From contig URYP01000024.1 of assembly GCA_900552115.1 (NCBI GenBank), positions 1-24,834 on the forward strand: a DNA stretch of 24,834 bases, read 5' to 3'. The position numbers and the translations under genes are program-made. Shown here piece after piece: positions 8,292-15,089 of this stretch. The notes beneath the pieces are model-generated. The model searched no databases and was not told the origin of the DNA. It saw only the letters and a program-made list of their open reading frames with translations. The stretch's first letter is position 1; the number at the start of each line of letters is the position of its first letter. The DNA comes from an uncultured Oscillospiraceae bacterium (lineage in GTDB: Bacteria; Bacillota; Clostridia; Oscillospirales; Acutalibacteraceae).

Positions 8292-8843
8292 TCAGATAAA
8301 CAGATCCAGCTTTTTGATTTCCTTGGGGGTCAGCGCGTAGAGATCGGGAATTTCAAACCGGTTGCCGTCCAGGTCGTTGACCAGATAACGGTTTTTGCCG
8401 ATCGCGTACACATTGCTGCCCCCCATCCGCACGGTAAAGCGGCAGTCGCCCCGGTCGGTCTGCACGTCCCAGTAGGAGTAGCCGTATTCCTCCTTGATGT
8501 CCCGCACCCGCAGGATTTTAGGCGTAAAATACCGCAGCGCCATTTGATCTTCCAGCAGCCGGCGGGCTGCCTCCGGCAGGGCCGCAAGATCGTCGATCAG
8601 GCCGATTTCCCGGCCGTCCCCTTCCGGCTCGCGGATGGAGATATAGCGGTCGGGGTCCGAAAAGGGGAAACAGCGGTGCACCGCCACCCGGGGATAGGTT
8701 TTACCGCCGAATTCCAGCTTCAAAAAGCCGCCGGTGGTAGCCGTAAATACCGCGTTGTCTTTGGTGATCCAGCGGATAGCGATGTTTTCCTCCACCGCCT
8801 GTTTTTCCTGTTCGAGTATGTCGATGTCCTTATTTTCGTCCAT
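8292..8843 (-). CDS. DUF1854 domain protein between two ABC exporters
   Basis: A 183-residue soluble protein with no signal or membrane segment, recognised as a DUF1854 protein from its sequence pattern (RVAVHRCFPFSDPDRYISIRE, then EEYGYSYWDVQTDRG, and the ending YLVNDLDGNRFEIPDL). Its ATG overlaps the stop of the upstream ABC gene by one base (TGATG), indicating translational coupling, and the next ABC gene starts 31 bases later. DUF1854 genes are recurrently found beside this kind of ABC exporter; in some proteobacteria the pair is annotated as associated with cyanophycin metabolism. No cyanophycin gene is in this window, so that link is not claimed here. It probably acts as a cytoplasmic partner or regulator of the exporter. 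Confidence 0.88.
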   Translation of the reverse strand: MDENKDIDILEQEKQAVEENIAIRWITKDNAVFTATTGGFLKLEFGGKTYPRVAVHRCFPFSDPDRYISIREPEGDGREIGLIDDLAALPEAARRLLEDQMALRYFTPKILRVRDIKEEYGYSYWDVQTDRGDCRFTVRMGGSNVYAIGKNRYLVNDLDGNRFEIPDLYALTPKEIKKLDLFI

Positions 8844-11176
8844 CAGTCCCCCACTCCTCTCATGGCCAGCGCCTTGGACTGCAATTGCAGCAGCTTATAA
8901 TACTCGCCTTTTTGATGAACCAGTTCTTCATGTGTGCCGCTTTCCACCAGCCGCCCGTTATCCAGCACAACGAGGCGATCCGCTTCCCGCAGGGTGGATA
9001 GGCGATGGGCGATGGAAATGGTGGTGCGGCCCTCGATCAGCTTTTCGAGGGAGGCCTGGATGGCCCGCTCCGTTTCGGTATCCACCGAGGCGGTGGCCTC
9101 GTCCAGCACCAGAATGCGCGGATTGGCCAGAATGGCGCGAGCAATCGAGAGCCGCTGCCGTTCCCCGCCTGAAAGCTGCCGGCCGCCCCGGCCAATCAGG
9201 GTATCGTATCCGTCCGGCAGCCGGCAGATGAAGGGGTGCGCGCTGGCCGCGATAGCCGCCTGCACAATCTCATCCCGCGAGGCTCCCGGCCGGGCGTAGG
9301 CTATGTTTTCCGCAATAGTGCCCATAAAGATATAGGTTTCCTGGCTGACCATGGCCACCGCTCCCCGCAGGGAGGAAAAGGCCAGATCCTTCACATTGAT
9401 GCCGTCCAGCAGCACCTCGCCGGAGTCCGCGTCATAGAGGCGGGATATCAGGTTGACCAGCGTGGACTTGCCCGCGCCGGATTTGCCCACAATGCCCAGC
9501 ATCTCACCGGACTTTACCTCAAGATCGATGTTGTGCAGGATCTCCTTGTGCGGGTCGTAGCTGAAGCTGACCCCCCGCAGGGTAACGTCCCCCCTGATGT
9601 TGGTTTGCACGGGATTGTCCTTTTCCACAATCTCCGGCACGGCGTCGATGATCTCAAAAATCCGCTGCGCGGCGTTCATGCTGTTGGTCCACCACTGGAA
9701 CATGTCCGAAAAAAAGGTCATTGGCCCCTGCATCATGGTGAGGTAATTGACAAACGTGATGAGCTGACCATAAGTGAACTCCCCAGAGGAGGTCAGGATC
9801 AGGACCGCGCCCACGCACCACACCAGCAGCACCGGCAGGTCGCGTCCCACGCTGTAGGTGGCATCATACCGGTTGCGATAGCGCACCAAATCCATTTCCG
9901 CGTCCCGCACCCGGTTGTTGACCCTGTCAAAACGGGTGTCCTCCGTCTGCTCCTGCCCGAAGGTTTTGACCACCCGCGCCCCGGTAAGATTATCGTTAAG
10001 CACCGAGTAGAGCGTGCGCATAACCTTGGCGCGGCGGCCGTTGGCGTGCCAGCAGCGGGGCATCAGCTTGTAGCTGATGAAAAAAAGCGGCGGCAGCAGG
10101 ATAAGCGCCACCAGCGCCAGCCGCCATTCGATAATGAACATAAACACCGACGCCGCGATAATGGTGAGTACATTGAACACCAGGTAAGGCAGGCCGTCAA
10201 TGAAAAGATGGGTCACTTCATTGGCGTCGCCGTTGACCCGCTGCATCAGACTGCCGGTCTGGCGGCGGGTGAAAAAGCCGATGGAAAGCCGTTGCAGGGC
10301 CGAAAAAACCTGGTTTTTGAGCTGACAGACCACACCGGGCACCATATAGCCGACCATGCGGCCCTGCACAATGCCGGTGATTTGCTGAAGCAGCTTGACA
10401 ATCACCATGGTGATGACCAGATAGCCGAGCAGCAGCACGAAGTCGCCGCCTGTGAGCGTCCCGGCCGCCGCGTCTTTGGCCAGCACCTGGTCGTAGAGTA
10501 CCGTGCCCGACAGATAGGGCCACACGGCATTGAGCACGCCAGACGCGGCAATGCAGAGGAACATGACGATCATGCGGCCTTTATACATTTTAAAGCAGGA
10601 CATGATCCGCAGAAAAATCGTGTGTTTTTCCATACAGCGGGGGCAGACCGCCCGCCCCCGTTCGGGATAGGGCATGCCGCATTTGGGGCAGCAGGCGGCT
10701 TCTTCCTCCTCATCGGAAGGAGGCCCGTGCGGGTGTTCACCGCCGGATGGCACGTCCTCTCCCCCGCCCAGCGCGTCGCCAAGCTGGCGAACAAAGCGCA
10801 TCATGGCGCGCAGGCGGGCACTGGAAAAGCGGCAGAGCCAGGTTTCCTCACCTTTTACCGTCACCACCAGCAGGCCGCCCACGACCTGGGGCTGAATGGA
10901 CGGGCAGGACAGGTCTTTCAGCGGATAGGTGTATACCTGTTCGATGTCACCGGCCGACAGGGTATGGGTGCGGGGCAGCGTGCCGGCAAACTGCATCTCT
11001 TCGCTCAGCGCCGTCACCACAAACACCAGATGCGTTTCCGTAAGGAGCAGGTAGAGGTAGCGCAGCTCCCCTTCGTTTGTCATATCCGCCTGCACGCACG
11101 CCGTAGGCGCCAGCGGGTATCCTTTTTCCTCCAAAGCGGCCAGAAGGCCCTTCGGCAATTGTTTTATCTGATCCAT
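8843..11176 (-). CDS. ABC exporter (fused TMD-NBD) with N-terminal PH-like domain and zinc ribbon, first copy in operon
   Basis: A 777-residue ABC half-exporter. The N-terminal 135 residues parallel those of the downstream exporter (compare GGLLVV...ETWLCRF here with SGLLIA...ETLLCRF there). An acidic linker (about 140-160) leads to a zinc ribbon with C163, C166, C178 and C181, then six membrane helices (about 190-480) and the nucleotide-binding domain. The domain has Walker A GIVGKSGAGKST, signature LSGGERQRLSIARA, Walker B ILVLDEATASVD and the switch histidine in SIAHRLST. The start follows AGGAAG about 10 bases upstream. Only 30 bases separate it from the oxidoreductase gene, and no terminator is seen between them, so one transcript is likely. 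With DUF1854 and the second exporter it forms a compact three-gene module. Substrate unknown. Confidence 0.93.
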   Translation of the reverse strand: MDQIKQLPKGLLAALEEKGYPLAPTACVQADMTNEGELRYLYLLLTETHLVFVVTALSEEMQFAGTLPRTHTLSAGDIEQVYTYPLKDLSCPSIQPQVVGGLLVVTVKGEETWLCRFSSARLRAMMRFVRQLGDALGGGEDVPSGGEHPHGPPSDEEEEAACCPKCGMPYPERGRAVCPRCMEKHTIFLRIMSCFKMYKGRMIVMFLCIAASGVLNAVWPYLSGTVLYDQVLAKDAAAGTLTGGDFVLLLGYLVITMVIVKLLQQITGIVQGRMVGYMVPGVVCQLKNQVFSALQRLSIGFFTRRQTGSLMQRVNGDANEVTHLFIDGLPYLVFNVLTIIAASVFMFIIEWRLALVALILLPPLFFISYKLMPRCWHANGRRAKVMRTLYSVLNDNLTGARVVKTFGQEQTEDTRFDRVNNRVRDAEMDLVRYRNRYDATYSVGRDLPVLLVWCVGAVLILTSSGEFTYGQLITFVNYLTMMQGPMTFFSDMFQWWTNSMNAAQRIFEIIDAVPEIVEKDNPVQTNIRGDVTLRGVSFSYDPHKEILHNIDLEVKSGEMLGIVGKSGAGKSTLVNLISRLYDADSGEVLLDGINVKDLAFSSLRGAVAMVSQETYIFMGTIAENIAYARPGASRDEIVQAAIAASAHPFICRLPDGYDTLIGRGGRQLSGGERQRLSIARAILANPRILVLDEATASVDTETERAIQASLEKLIEGRTTISIAHRLSTLREADRLVVLDNGRLVESGTHEELVHQKGEYYKLLQLQSKALAMRGVGD

Positions 11177-11206
11177 ACGTTCATACTTCCTATAGGTTAC
11201 ATGCGA

Positions 11207-12166
11207 TCATGACCGCAAAATCTGTTTCATCGCTTCGTCCAGGATCGCCGCCACCCGCTGTGTCACGGCGGGTGAGGCGATATTGCTATGTTTGGCGCCG
11301 GCGTCGTGCAGGCGCTGGAACTCCTCCGCTTCATAGCAGAAGCCGTCCCGGCCAGAAAAATCAGCCCGCTCGTCGGGCTGCCCTTCACGGTGGAGGATAA
11401 ACCCGTCGGCGCAGAACATATGGGGCACCTCTATCCAGCCCTTTGTTCCGAATATCCGGGCGTCCTGCCGGCCGATCGCGTCGATCCCACAGGTCATCTC
11501 CGCCACTTTGCCGTCAGGATATCGCAGCGTAACGGCAGCGAAGCTGTCCACCCCGGTAGGGGCGATCCGTCCGGCAGCCTTGACCTGCGGCTCGGCGGGC
11601 CCCATCAGCATCTGCGCCACATGGGTGGTGTAGACGCCCACATCCAGCAGGCCGCCGCCCCCCTGCGCCGGATCGTAGAGGCGGGAGCGCGGGTTACACT
11701 CCGCACAGAAGGTAAAGTCGATCTGCGCGTGGCGCAGGTCGCCGATAGCGCCCTCCCCTATTTTTCGGCAGATCGCTTTCCAAGCCGGGAGAAACAGTGT
11801 CCAGATGGCTTCCATCAGCAGCACGCCTTTTTCCTCCGCCAGCGCAAAGAGGGCGCGGCCCTCCTGCTCGGACATGGCCATCGGTTTTTCGCACAGGACG
11901 GACTTACCGGCTTCAAGACACAAGCGGACGGCGGCGTCATGCGCCGTGTTGACCACGGCGACATATACGATATCCACCTCCGGATCACGGGCCAGCTCTT
12001 CATAGCTGCCATAGGCTTTGGCGATGCCGTATTCGCCGGCCAGCTTTTCGGCGCGCTCCGCCGACCTGGCCGCGCAGGCGACGAGACCGGCGCCGTTCAC
12101 GTCCCGCAGGGCCGACGCCATGTGGCGAGCAATGCCGCCGCATCCTAAAATCCCCCAATTTGCCAT
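11207..12166 (-). CDS. Gfo/Idh/MocA-family NAD(P)-dependent oxidoreductase
   Basis: A 319-residue sugar or polyol dehydrogenase-like protein. The Rossmann fold starts at once with GILGCGGIARHMASAL (about residues 4-19), and the family's catalytic-lysine motif CEKPMA is present (about 90-95). The C-terminal beta-sheet domain has the GGGLLDVGVYTTH segment. The ATG at 12166 was preferred over an in-frame ATG at 12193 because it is preceded by GGAG and AAAGGA at suitable distance and begins directly at the Rossmann strand. The substrate cannot be inferred; members of the family resembling trans-dihydrobenzenediol dehydrogenases have the same layout. It lies just after the rnpB terminator and directly before the ABC/DUF1854 module, with which it may be co-transcribed. 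Confidence 0.93.
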   Translation of the reverse strand: MANWGILGCGGIARHMASALRDVNGAGLVACAARSAERAEKLAGEYGIAKAYGSYEELARDPEVDIVYVAVVNTAHDAAVRLCLEAGKSVLCEKPMAMSEQEGRALFALAEEKGVLLMEAIWTLFLPAWKAICRKIGEGAIGDLRHAQIDFTFCAECNPRSRLYDPAQGGGGLLDVGVYTTHVAQMLMGPAEPQVKAAGRIAPTGVDSFAAVTLRYPDGKVAEMTCGIDAIGRQDARIFGTKGWIEVPHMFCADGFILHREGQPDERADFSGRDGFCYEAEEFQRLHDAGAKHSNIASPAVTQRVAAILDEAMKQILRS

Positions 12167-12217
12167 AGCGCTCCATCCTTTCCGATCATCCACAAATTTC
12201 CATTATCCGTATATGGT

Positions 12218-12249
12218 AAAAAAGCGGGCAGTTTTTTCAAACCACCCGC
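12218..12249 (-). terminator. Intrinsic terminator of rnpB
   Basis: On the minus strand, GCGGGTGGTTT, loop GAAA, AAACTGCCCGC, then T6. The 11-bp stem contains two G-U pairs. It begins 12 bases past the end of the RNase P RNA. Confidence 0.9.
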
Positions 12250-12261
12250 AATTGCCTTAAA

Positions 12262-12592
12262 AAGAGAGCGGACCTGTAAGCCGAGTTCTGTCGTGAACAG
12301 CCATCTATCTCGACTGCATGTTGCCATACAGCTCTAGCCGCCCGTTGAAGCCCATCGGGCCAATGGATCGCTTCGGTCGGCGTTGCTTCGGATAGGGTTT
12401 GCAGGGCCATATGGTCTCCCATATGCCGGTGAGCTCTTACCTCGCCTTTCCACCCTTACCGCATTTGCGGCGGTATATCTCTGTTGCACTTTCCCTGGGG
12501 TCACCCCCGGCGGCCGTTAGCCGTTATCCTGCCCTGTGAAGCTCGGACTTTCCTCATACGCCAAAGCGCACGCGGCTGCTCAGTCCGCTCCT
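12262..12592 (-). ncRNA. rnpB: RNase P RNA, bacterial type A
   Basis: This is the catalytic RNA that matures tRNA 5' ends. On the minus strand the 5' part contains the universally conserved GAGGAAAGTCCGAGC (P4 and CR-I region), then GGAAAGTGCAACAGAGA typical of type A molecules. Near the 3' end is ACAGAACTCGGCTTACAG, completing P4. The ends pair as P1 (GAGCGGAC with GTCCGCTC, the latter at 12273-12266). Length is about 330 bases, normal for Clostridia. Short open frames within it are not genes. A near-consensus promoter lies directly upstream and a terminator directly downstream. Confidence 0.97.
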
Positions 12593-12596
12593 ACTA

Positions 12597-12625
12597 GTTA
12601 TAGCCTAAACCATACGCCTTGTCAA
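12597..12625 (-). promoter_or_regulatory. Promoter of rnpB
   Basis: On the minus strand TTGACA (12625-12620), 17 bases, TATAAC (12602-12597). The predicted start at about 12590 agrees with the 5' end of the RNA fold. This is a near-perfect sigma-A promoter, as expected for a stable RNA. Confidence 0.93.
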
Positions 12626-12654
12626 GAAATGGGAGGCTTTTTTTAGGAAAAAAT

Positions 12655-12693
12655 CAAGAAAACAGGCTCCCGGACGGATTATCCGGAAGCCTG
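12655..12693 (-). terminator. Intrinsic terminator after the 178-aa gene
   Basis: Minus strand: CAGGCTTCCGGA, loop TAATCCG, TCCGGGAGCCTG, then TTTTC. The 12-bp stem has one T-G pair. It separates the 178-aa gene from the rnpB promoter. Confidence 0.85.
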
Positions 12694-12712
12694 CCCCTCT
12701 ATGTAAGAAAAC

Positions 12713-13249
12713 TTACCATTTGTCCTGGTTCTGTTTGACAATCCCGACGCTCATGTATTTGGACATATCGACAGCCAGCCGCTGGCAAATTGGCGCCGTA
12801 TTGGCAAACACAGAGCAGTTTTTGCTTTTCAGGTTGGAAGCGATGGTGTCCAGCAGGTCGGATTCGTGTCCGATCATGGCGGACCATTCGGCGGCCTTCC
12901 AGTATGGATTCATTTTGCAAAGCAGCATGGCCATTTGGCGGCCGTTTTCCTTCCATTTCTGCTTAAACGCATTAGCCTGGTTATCTTCCTGCATGAGATG
13001 CTCCACATAGGCGACGAAAAAGCGGTTGTTGTTCCCCATTGCGGCCACCAGATTCCGCCCATCTTCAGACGGATAAATGCTGGTGATGATGGTGTCATAC
13101 ATTTTGTTCATGCCCAACAGTTTATTTTTGACTTCCTCCCTGAGCGGTGTCCGGAATGCCGCGTTGTTGATAAAAACGAGGCTCCAAAACACATTCTCGG
13201 TCGCATAGTTGCCAAACGCTTCGTAAAGTTGCAGTTCCTCCTGATCCAT
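12713..13249 (-). CDS. Helical protein of unknown function (178 aa)
   Basis: A soluble, mostly alpha-helical protein with no signal peptide. The ATG at 13249 was chosen because AAAGGGGG lies 7 bases upstream; a further in-frame ATG at 13267 would place that site inside the gene. The pattern of an aromatic-rich first helix (ENVFWSLVFINNAAF), a short FVAYVEHLMQ helix and a C-terminal GHESDLLDTIASNL helix resembles a loosely defined family of four-helix-bundle proteins of 150-180 residues in Firmicutes, with spaced histidines that might bind metal. This is a fold-level impression, not a firm family call. It is divergent from the fluoride-switched antiporter, and the two promoters share a 10-base motif. 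Confidence 0.8.
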   Translation of the reverse strand: MDQEELQLYEAFGNYATENVFWSLVFINNAAFRTPLREEVKNKLLGMNKMYDTIITSIYPSEDGRNLVAAMGNNNRFFVAYVEHLMQEDNQANAFKQKWKENGRQMAMLLCKMNPYWKAAEWSAMIGHESDLLDTIASNLKSKNCSVFANTAPICQRLAVDMSKYMSVGIVKQNQDKW

Positions 13250-13367
13250 TGACGGACCCCCTTTCAATTTATACTATGTTAAGCAAAAACGATGTGTTCC
13301 TTGAATTAGCCACATTTACCGCGGCAAAAATTACGCTTTGTGCGATTTTAATTCGTTCTGAACATTA

Positions 13368-13395
13368 TTGACAAAATGCTTAACATATATATAAT
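13368..13395 (+). promoter_or_regulatory. Strong promoter of the fluoride riboswitch/antiporter transcript
   Basis: TTGACA (13368-13373), 16 bases, TATAAT (13390-13395): both hexamers perfect. Predicted start near 13402 is just before the riboswitch aptamer. The spacer holds GCTTAACATA, whose inverted copy lies at 13275-13284. Confidence 0.93.
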
Positions 13396-13405
13396 AGAAA
13401 GTAAT

Positions 13406-13505
13406 AAGGGAATGAAGTTCTCCCAAGGCCGCTGCCTGAACCGCTTTTCAGCTGATGACTTCTGTGATTTCGATCACGGGGGGCATTGGCTTTTTTTATG
13501 CCCCC
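13406..13505 (+). promoter_or_regulatory. Fluoride riboswitch (crcB motif) with transcription terminator
   Basis: The aptamer runs from about 13406 to 13466. It has P1 GGGA/TCCC (13408-13411 with 13421-13424) enclosing ATGAAGTTC, a second stem CTGAA/TTCAG (13436-13440 with 13447-13451), and the conserved GCTGATGACTTCTGTG. GAAGT (13414-13418) can pair with ACTTC (13458-13462), the fluoride-switch pseudoknot; compared with the common GGAGT/ACTCC form both sides have changed together. The expression platform is explicit: GCTGATGACTTCTGTGAT (13451-13468), loop TTCG, an 18-base opposite arm with one mismatch (13473-13490), then T7 (13491-13497). This terminator uses the pseudoknot strand as its 5' arm, so fluoride binding should prevent it. 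A competing stem GGGGGCAT/ATGCCCCC (13479-13486 with 13498-13505) can take the terminator's 3' arm and act as antiterminator. Confidence 0.9.
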
Positions 13506-13600
13506 TTGTTAGATCGGCCAGGTATAAAACGCCGTTCCGGCGTATCTCAAGGCAGCGAGCGGCGGCGGTCTGCGGCAATAGTAATTGTGGAGGATTCAAT

Positions 13601-14776
13601 ATGCTTCCAAGTTTAGCGCTTATGTTTGTTTTCGGGTTACTGCTCAGTTCCATTTTTCAGAGGCTGCATATCCCCGGCTTGCTGGGGATGTTGATTACCG
13701 GCATTCTGCTGGGACCATATGCGCTGAATCTTCTGGACAGCTCCATTTTAAACGTTTCTGCCGATCTGCGTCAAATGGCTCTGATTATTATTCTTATGCG
13801 GGCCGGGTTGAATCTCGATATTCGAGATTTGAAAAAAGTGGGGCGGCCAGCCCTCCTCATGTGCTTTGTGCCCGCCTGCTTTGAGATTGCGGGCATGGTG
13901 TTGATCGCCCCTAAGCTGTTGGGAATATCGGTGCTGGACGCCGCCATCATGGGCGCCGTCGTGGGGGCTGTATCCCCGGCAGTGATTGTGCCGAAAATGC
14001 TGCACCTGATGGAAAACCGGTATGGAACCGCCCAAAGTATTCCGCAACTGATAATGGCAGGCGCTTCGGTAGACGACGTGTTTGTCATTGTCCTGTTTAC
14101 AGCCTTTACGGGGCTGGCCCAGGGACAAACCCTGTCCCCTCTCAGCTTCGTTCAAATACCGGTGTCCATTGTGACAGGCCTCGCTGCGGGTATTGGGCTG
14201 GGCCTTATTCTGGCTGTGTTTTTCAAAACTGTTCATTTGCGGGACTCGGTTAAGGTAATTATCCTGCTCAGTGTTTCCTTTCTGCTGATGACGCTGGAAA
14301 CAGCGCTGAAAGGAATTCTCCCGCTTTCAGGACTGCTGGCCGTCATGAGTATGGGCGCCGCTTTGCAGAAAAAACGATTTGAGGCTGCCAAACGGCTGTC
14401 CGGGAAATTTTCCAAACTATGGATTGCAGCGGAAGTCTTGCTGTTCGTTTTGGTAGGAGCGACGGTGGATATTGGATACGCTGTTTCCGCCGGACCGGCG
14501 GTGGTTTTGCTGGTGCTCCTTGCCCTTATGTTCCGCATGCTCGGCGTATCCTGCTGTCTGTTTAAAACCAAGCTGCTCATGAAAGAGCGCCTGTTTTGCA
14601 TGATTGCCTATCTGCCGAAAGCGACCGTACAGGCAGCCATTGGTTCAATACCTTTGACAATGGGCCTGTCTTGTGGAAAAATCGTGCTGACTGTGGCGGT
14701 TTTGGCTATACTAATTACCGCACCGCTAGGAGCGTTTGGTATAGATGTAACTTATCGACGCCTGCTGCGAAATTGA
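13601..14776 (+). CDS. Cation:proton antiporter (CPA family), fluoride-riboswitch controlled
   Basis: A 391-residue membrane protein with about twelve hydrophobic segments, of the sodium/hydrogen exchanger fold. The first helices include GLLGMLITGILLGPYAL, typical of KefB/NapA-like CPA2 proteins. GASVDDVFVIVLF carries the paired aspartates (D158, D159) that bind cation and protons in electrogenic members. The ATG at 13601 follows GGAGG at good spacing. The frame is open upstream to 13376, but that stretch is the riboswitch and leader, so it is not coding. Antiporters of this kind are among the genes known to lie under fluoride riboswitches, beside crcB and eriC-F, and are thought to help cells resist fluoride. 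Whether this protein moves fluoride itself or restores ion balance is open. Confidence 0.94.
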   Translation: MLPSLALMFVFGLLLSSIFQRLHIPGLLGMLITGILLGPYALNLLDSSILNVSADLRQMALIIILMRAGLNLDIRDLKKVGRPALLMCFVPACFEIAGMVLIAPKLLGISVLDAAIMGAVVGAVSPAVIVPKMLHLMENRYGTAQSIPQLIMAGASVDDVFVIVLFTAFTGLAQGQTLSPLSFVQIPVSIVTGLAAGIGLGLILAVFFKTVHLRDSVKVIILLSVSFLLMTLETALKGILPLSGLLAVMSMGAALQKKRFEAAKRLSGKFSKLWIAAEVLLFVLVGATVDIGYAVSAGPAVVLLVLLALMFRMLGVSCCLFKTKLLMKERLFCMIAYLPKATVQAAIGSIPLTMGLSCGKIVLTVAVLAILITAPLGAFGIDVTYRRLLRN

Positions 14777-15089
14777 TTCGTAAGATGAAATAATATTAAT
14801 TCGTCATGGCTGTATAAACAAAAAAGGTGGCGGATGGCATTGCATCACATCATTTCACACGAGAGAACGTAGGGGGTGCTCACATAGATAATTATTAATT
14901 AAACAACAATAAACGCCAAATAGTGACAGCGCATGTAGCTTTTGCATTACATATTTCTACAAATTTTCTTTTCATTATTTATGAATTTAGCTATTTTTTT
15001 GCTTTTATAGTGTTTTTATTTGATCTAGTTTACTTTGTATCGTATTATGGATAAGGTTTTACACAAAATCATTTTGGAGGATAGAGAAG
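14777..15089. other. 313-base intergenic region between antiporter and RHS gene
   Basis: No gene is seen here. No convincing terminator follows the antiporter. The right part (from about 14880) is very AT-rich, which marks the start of the accessory region. The only element clearly supported is the RHS promoter at its right end. A GC-richer block at 14824-14885 matches no RNA family recognised here. Confidence 0.6.
15020..15048 (+). promoter_or_regulatory. Promoter of the RHS gene
   Basis: TTGATC (15020-15025), 17 bases, TATTAT (15043-15048). The predicted start near 15055 gives a short leader with GGAGG before the ATG at 15090. Confidence 0.65.

Noticed and set aside
6794..8299. A 501-codon plus-strand open frame
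   Set aside because: Antisense of the 728-aa ABC exporter; rich in H, Q and G from reversed codons; no motif.
8292..8843. Assigning the DUF1854/ABC module to cyanophycin metabolism
   Set aside because: That link is known for some proteobacteria, but no cyanophycin synthetase or cyanophycinase lies in the window.
9236..11212. A 658-codon plus-strand open frame
   Set aside because: Antisense of the 777-aa ABC exporter, for the same reasons.
12145..12422. Two short minus-strand reading frames
   Set aside because: They lie inside or across the RNase P RNA and its terminator.
13376..13600. A 75-residue N-terminal extension of the antiporter
   Set aside because: It would translate the fluoride riboswitch and its terminator. 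The ATG at 13601 has a good GGAGG and starts at the first membrane helix.
14820..14890. A possible riboswitch ahead of the RHS gene
   Set aside because: The block matches no riboswitch consensus I know and lies far upstream of the predicted RHS promoter.
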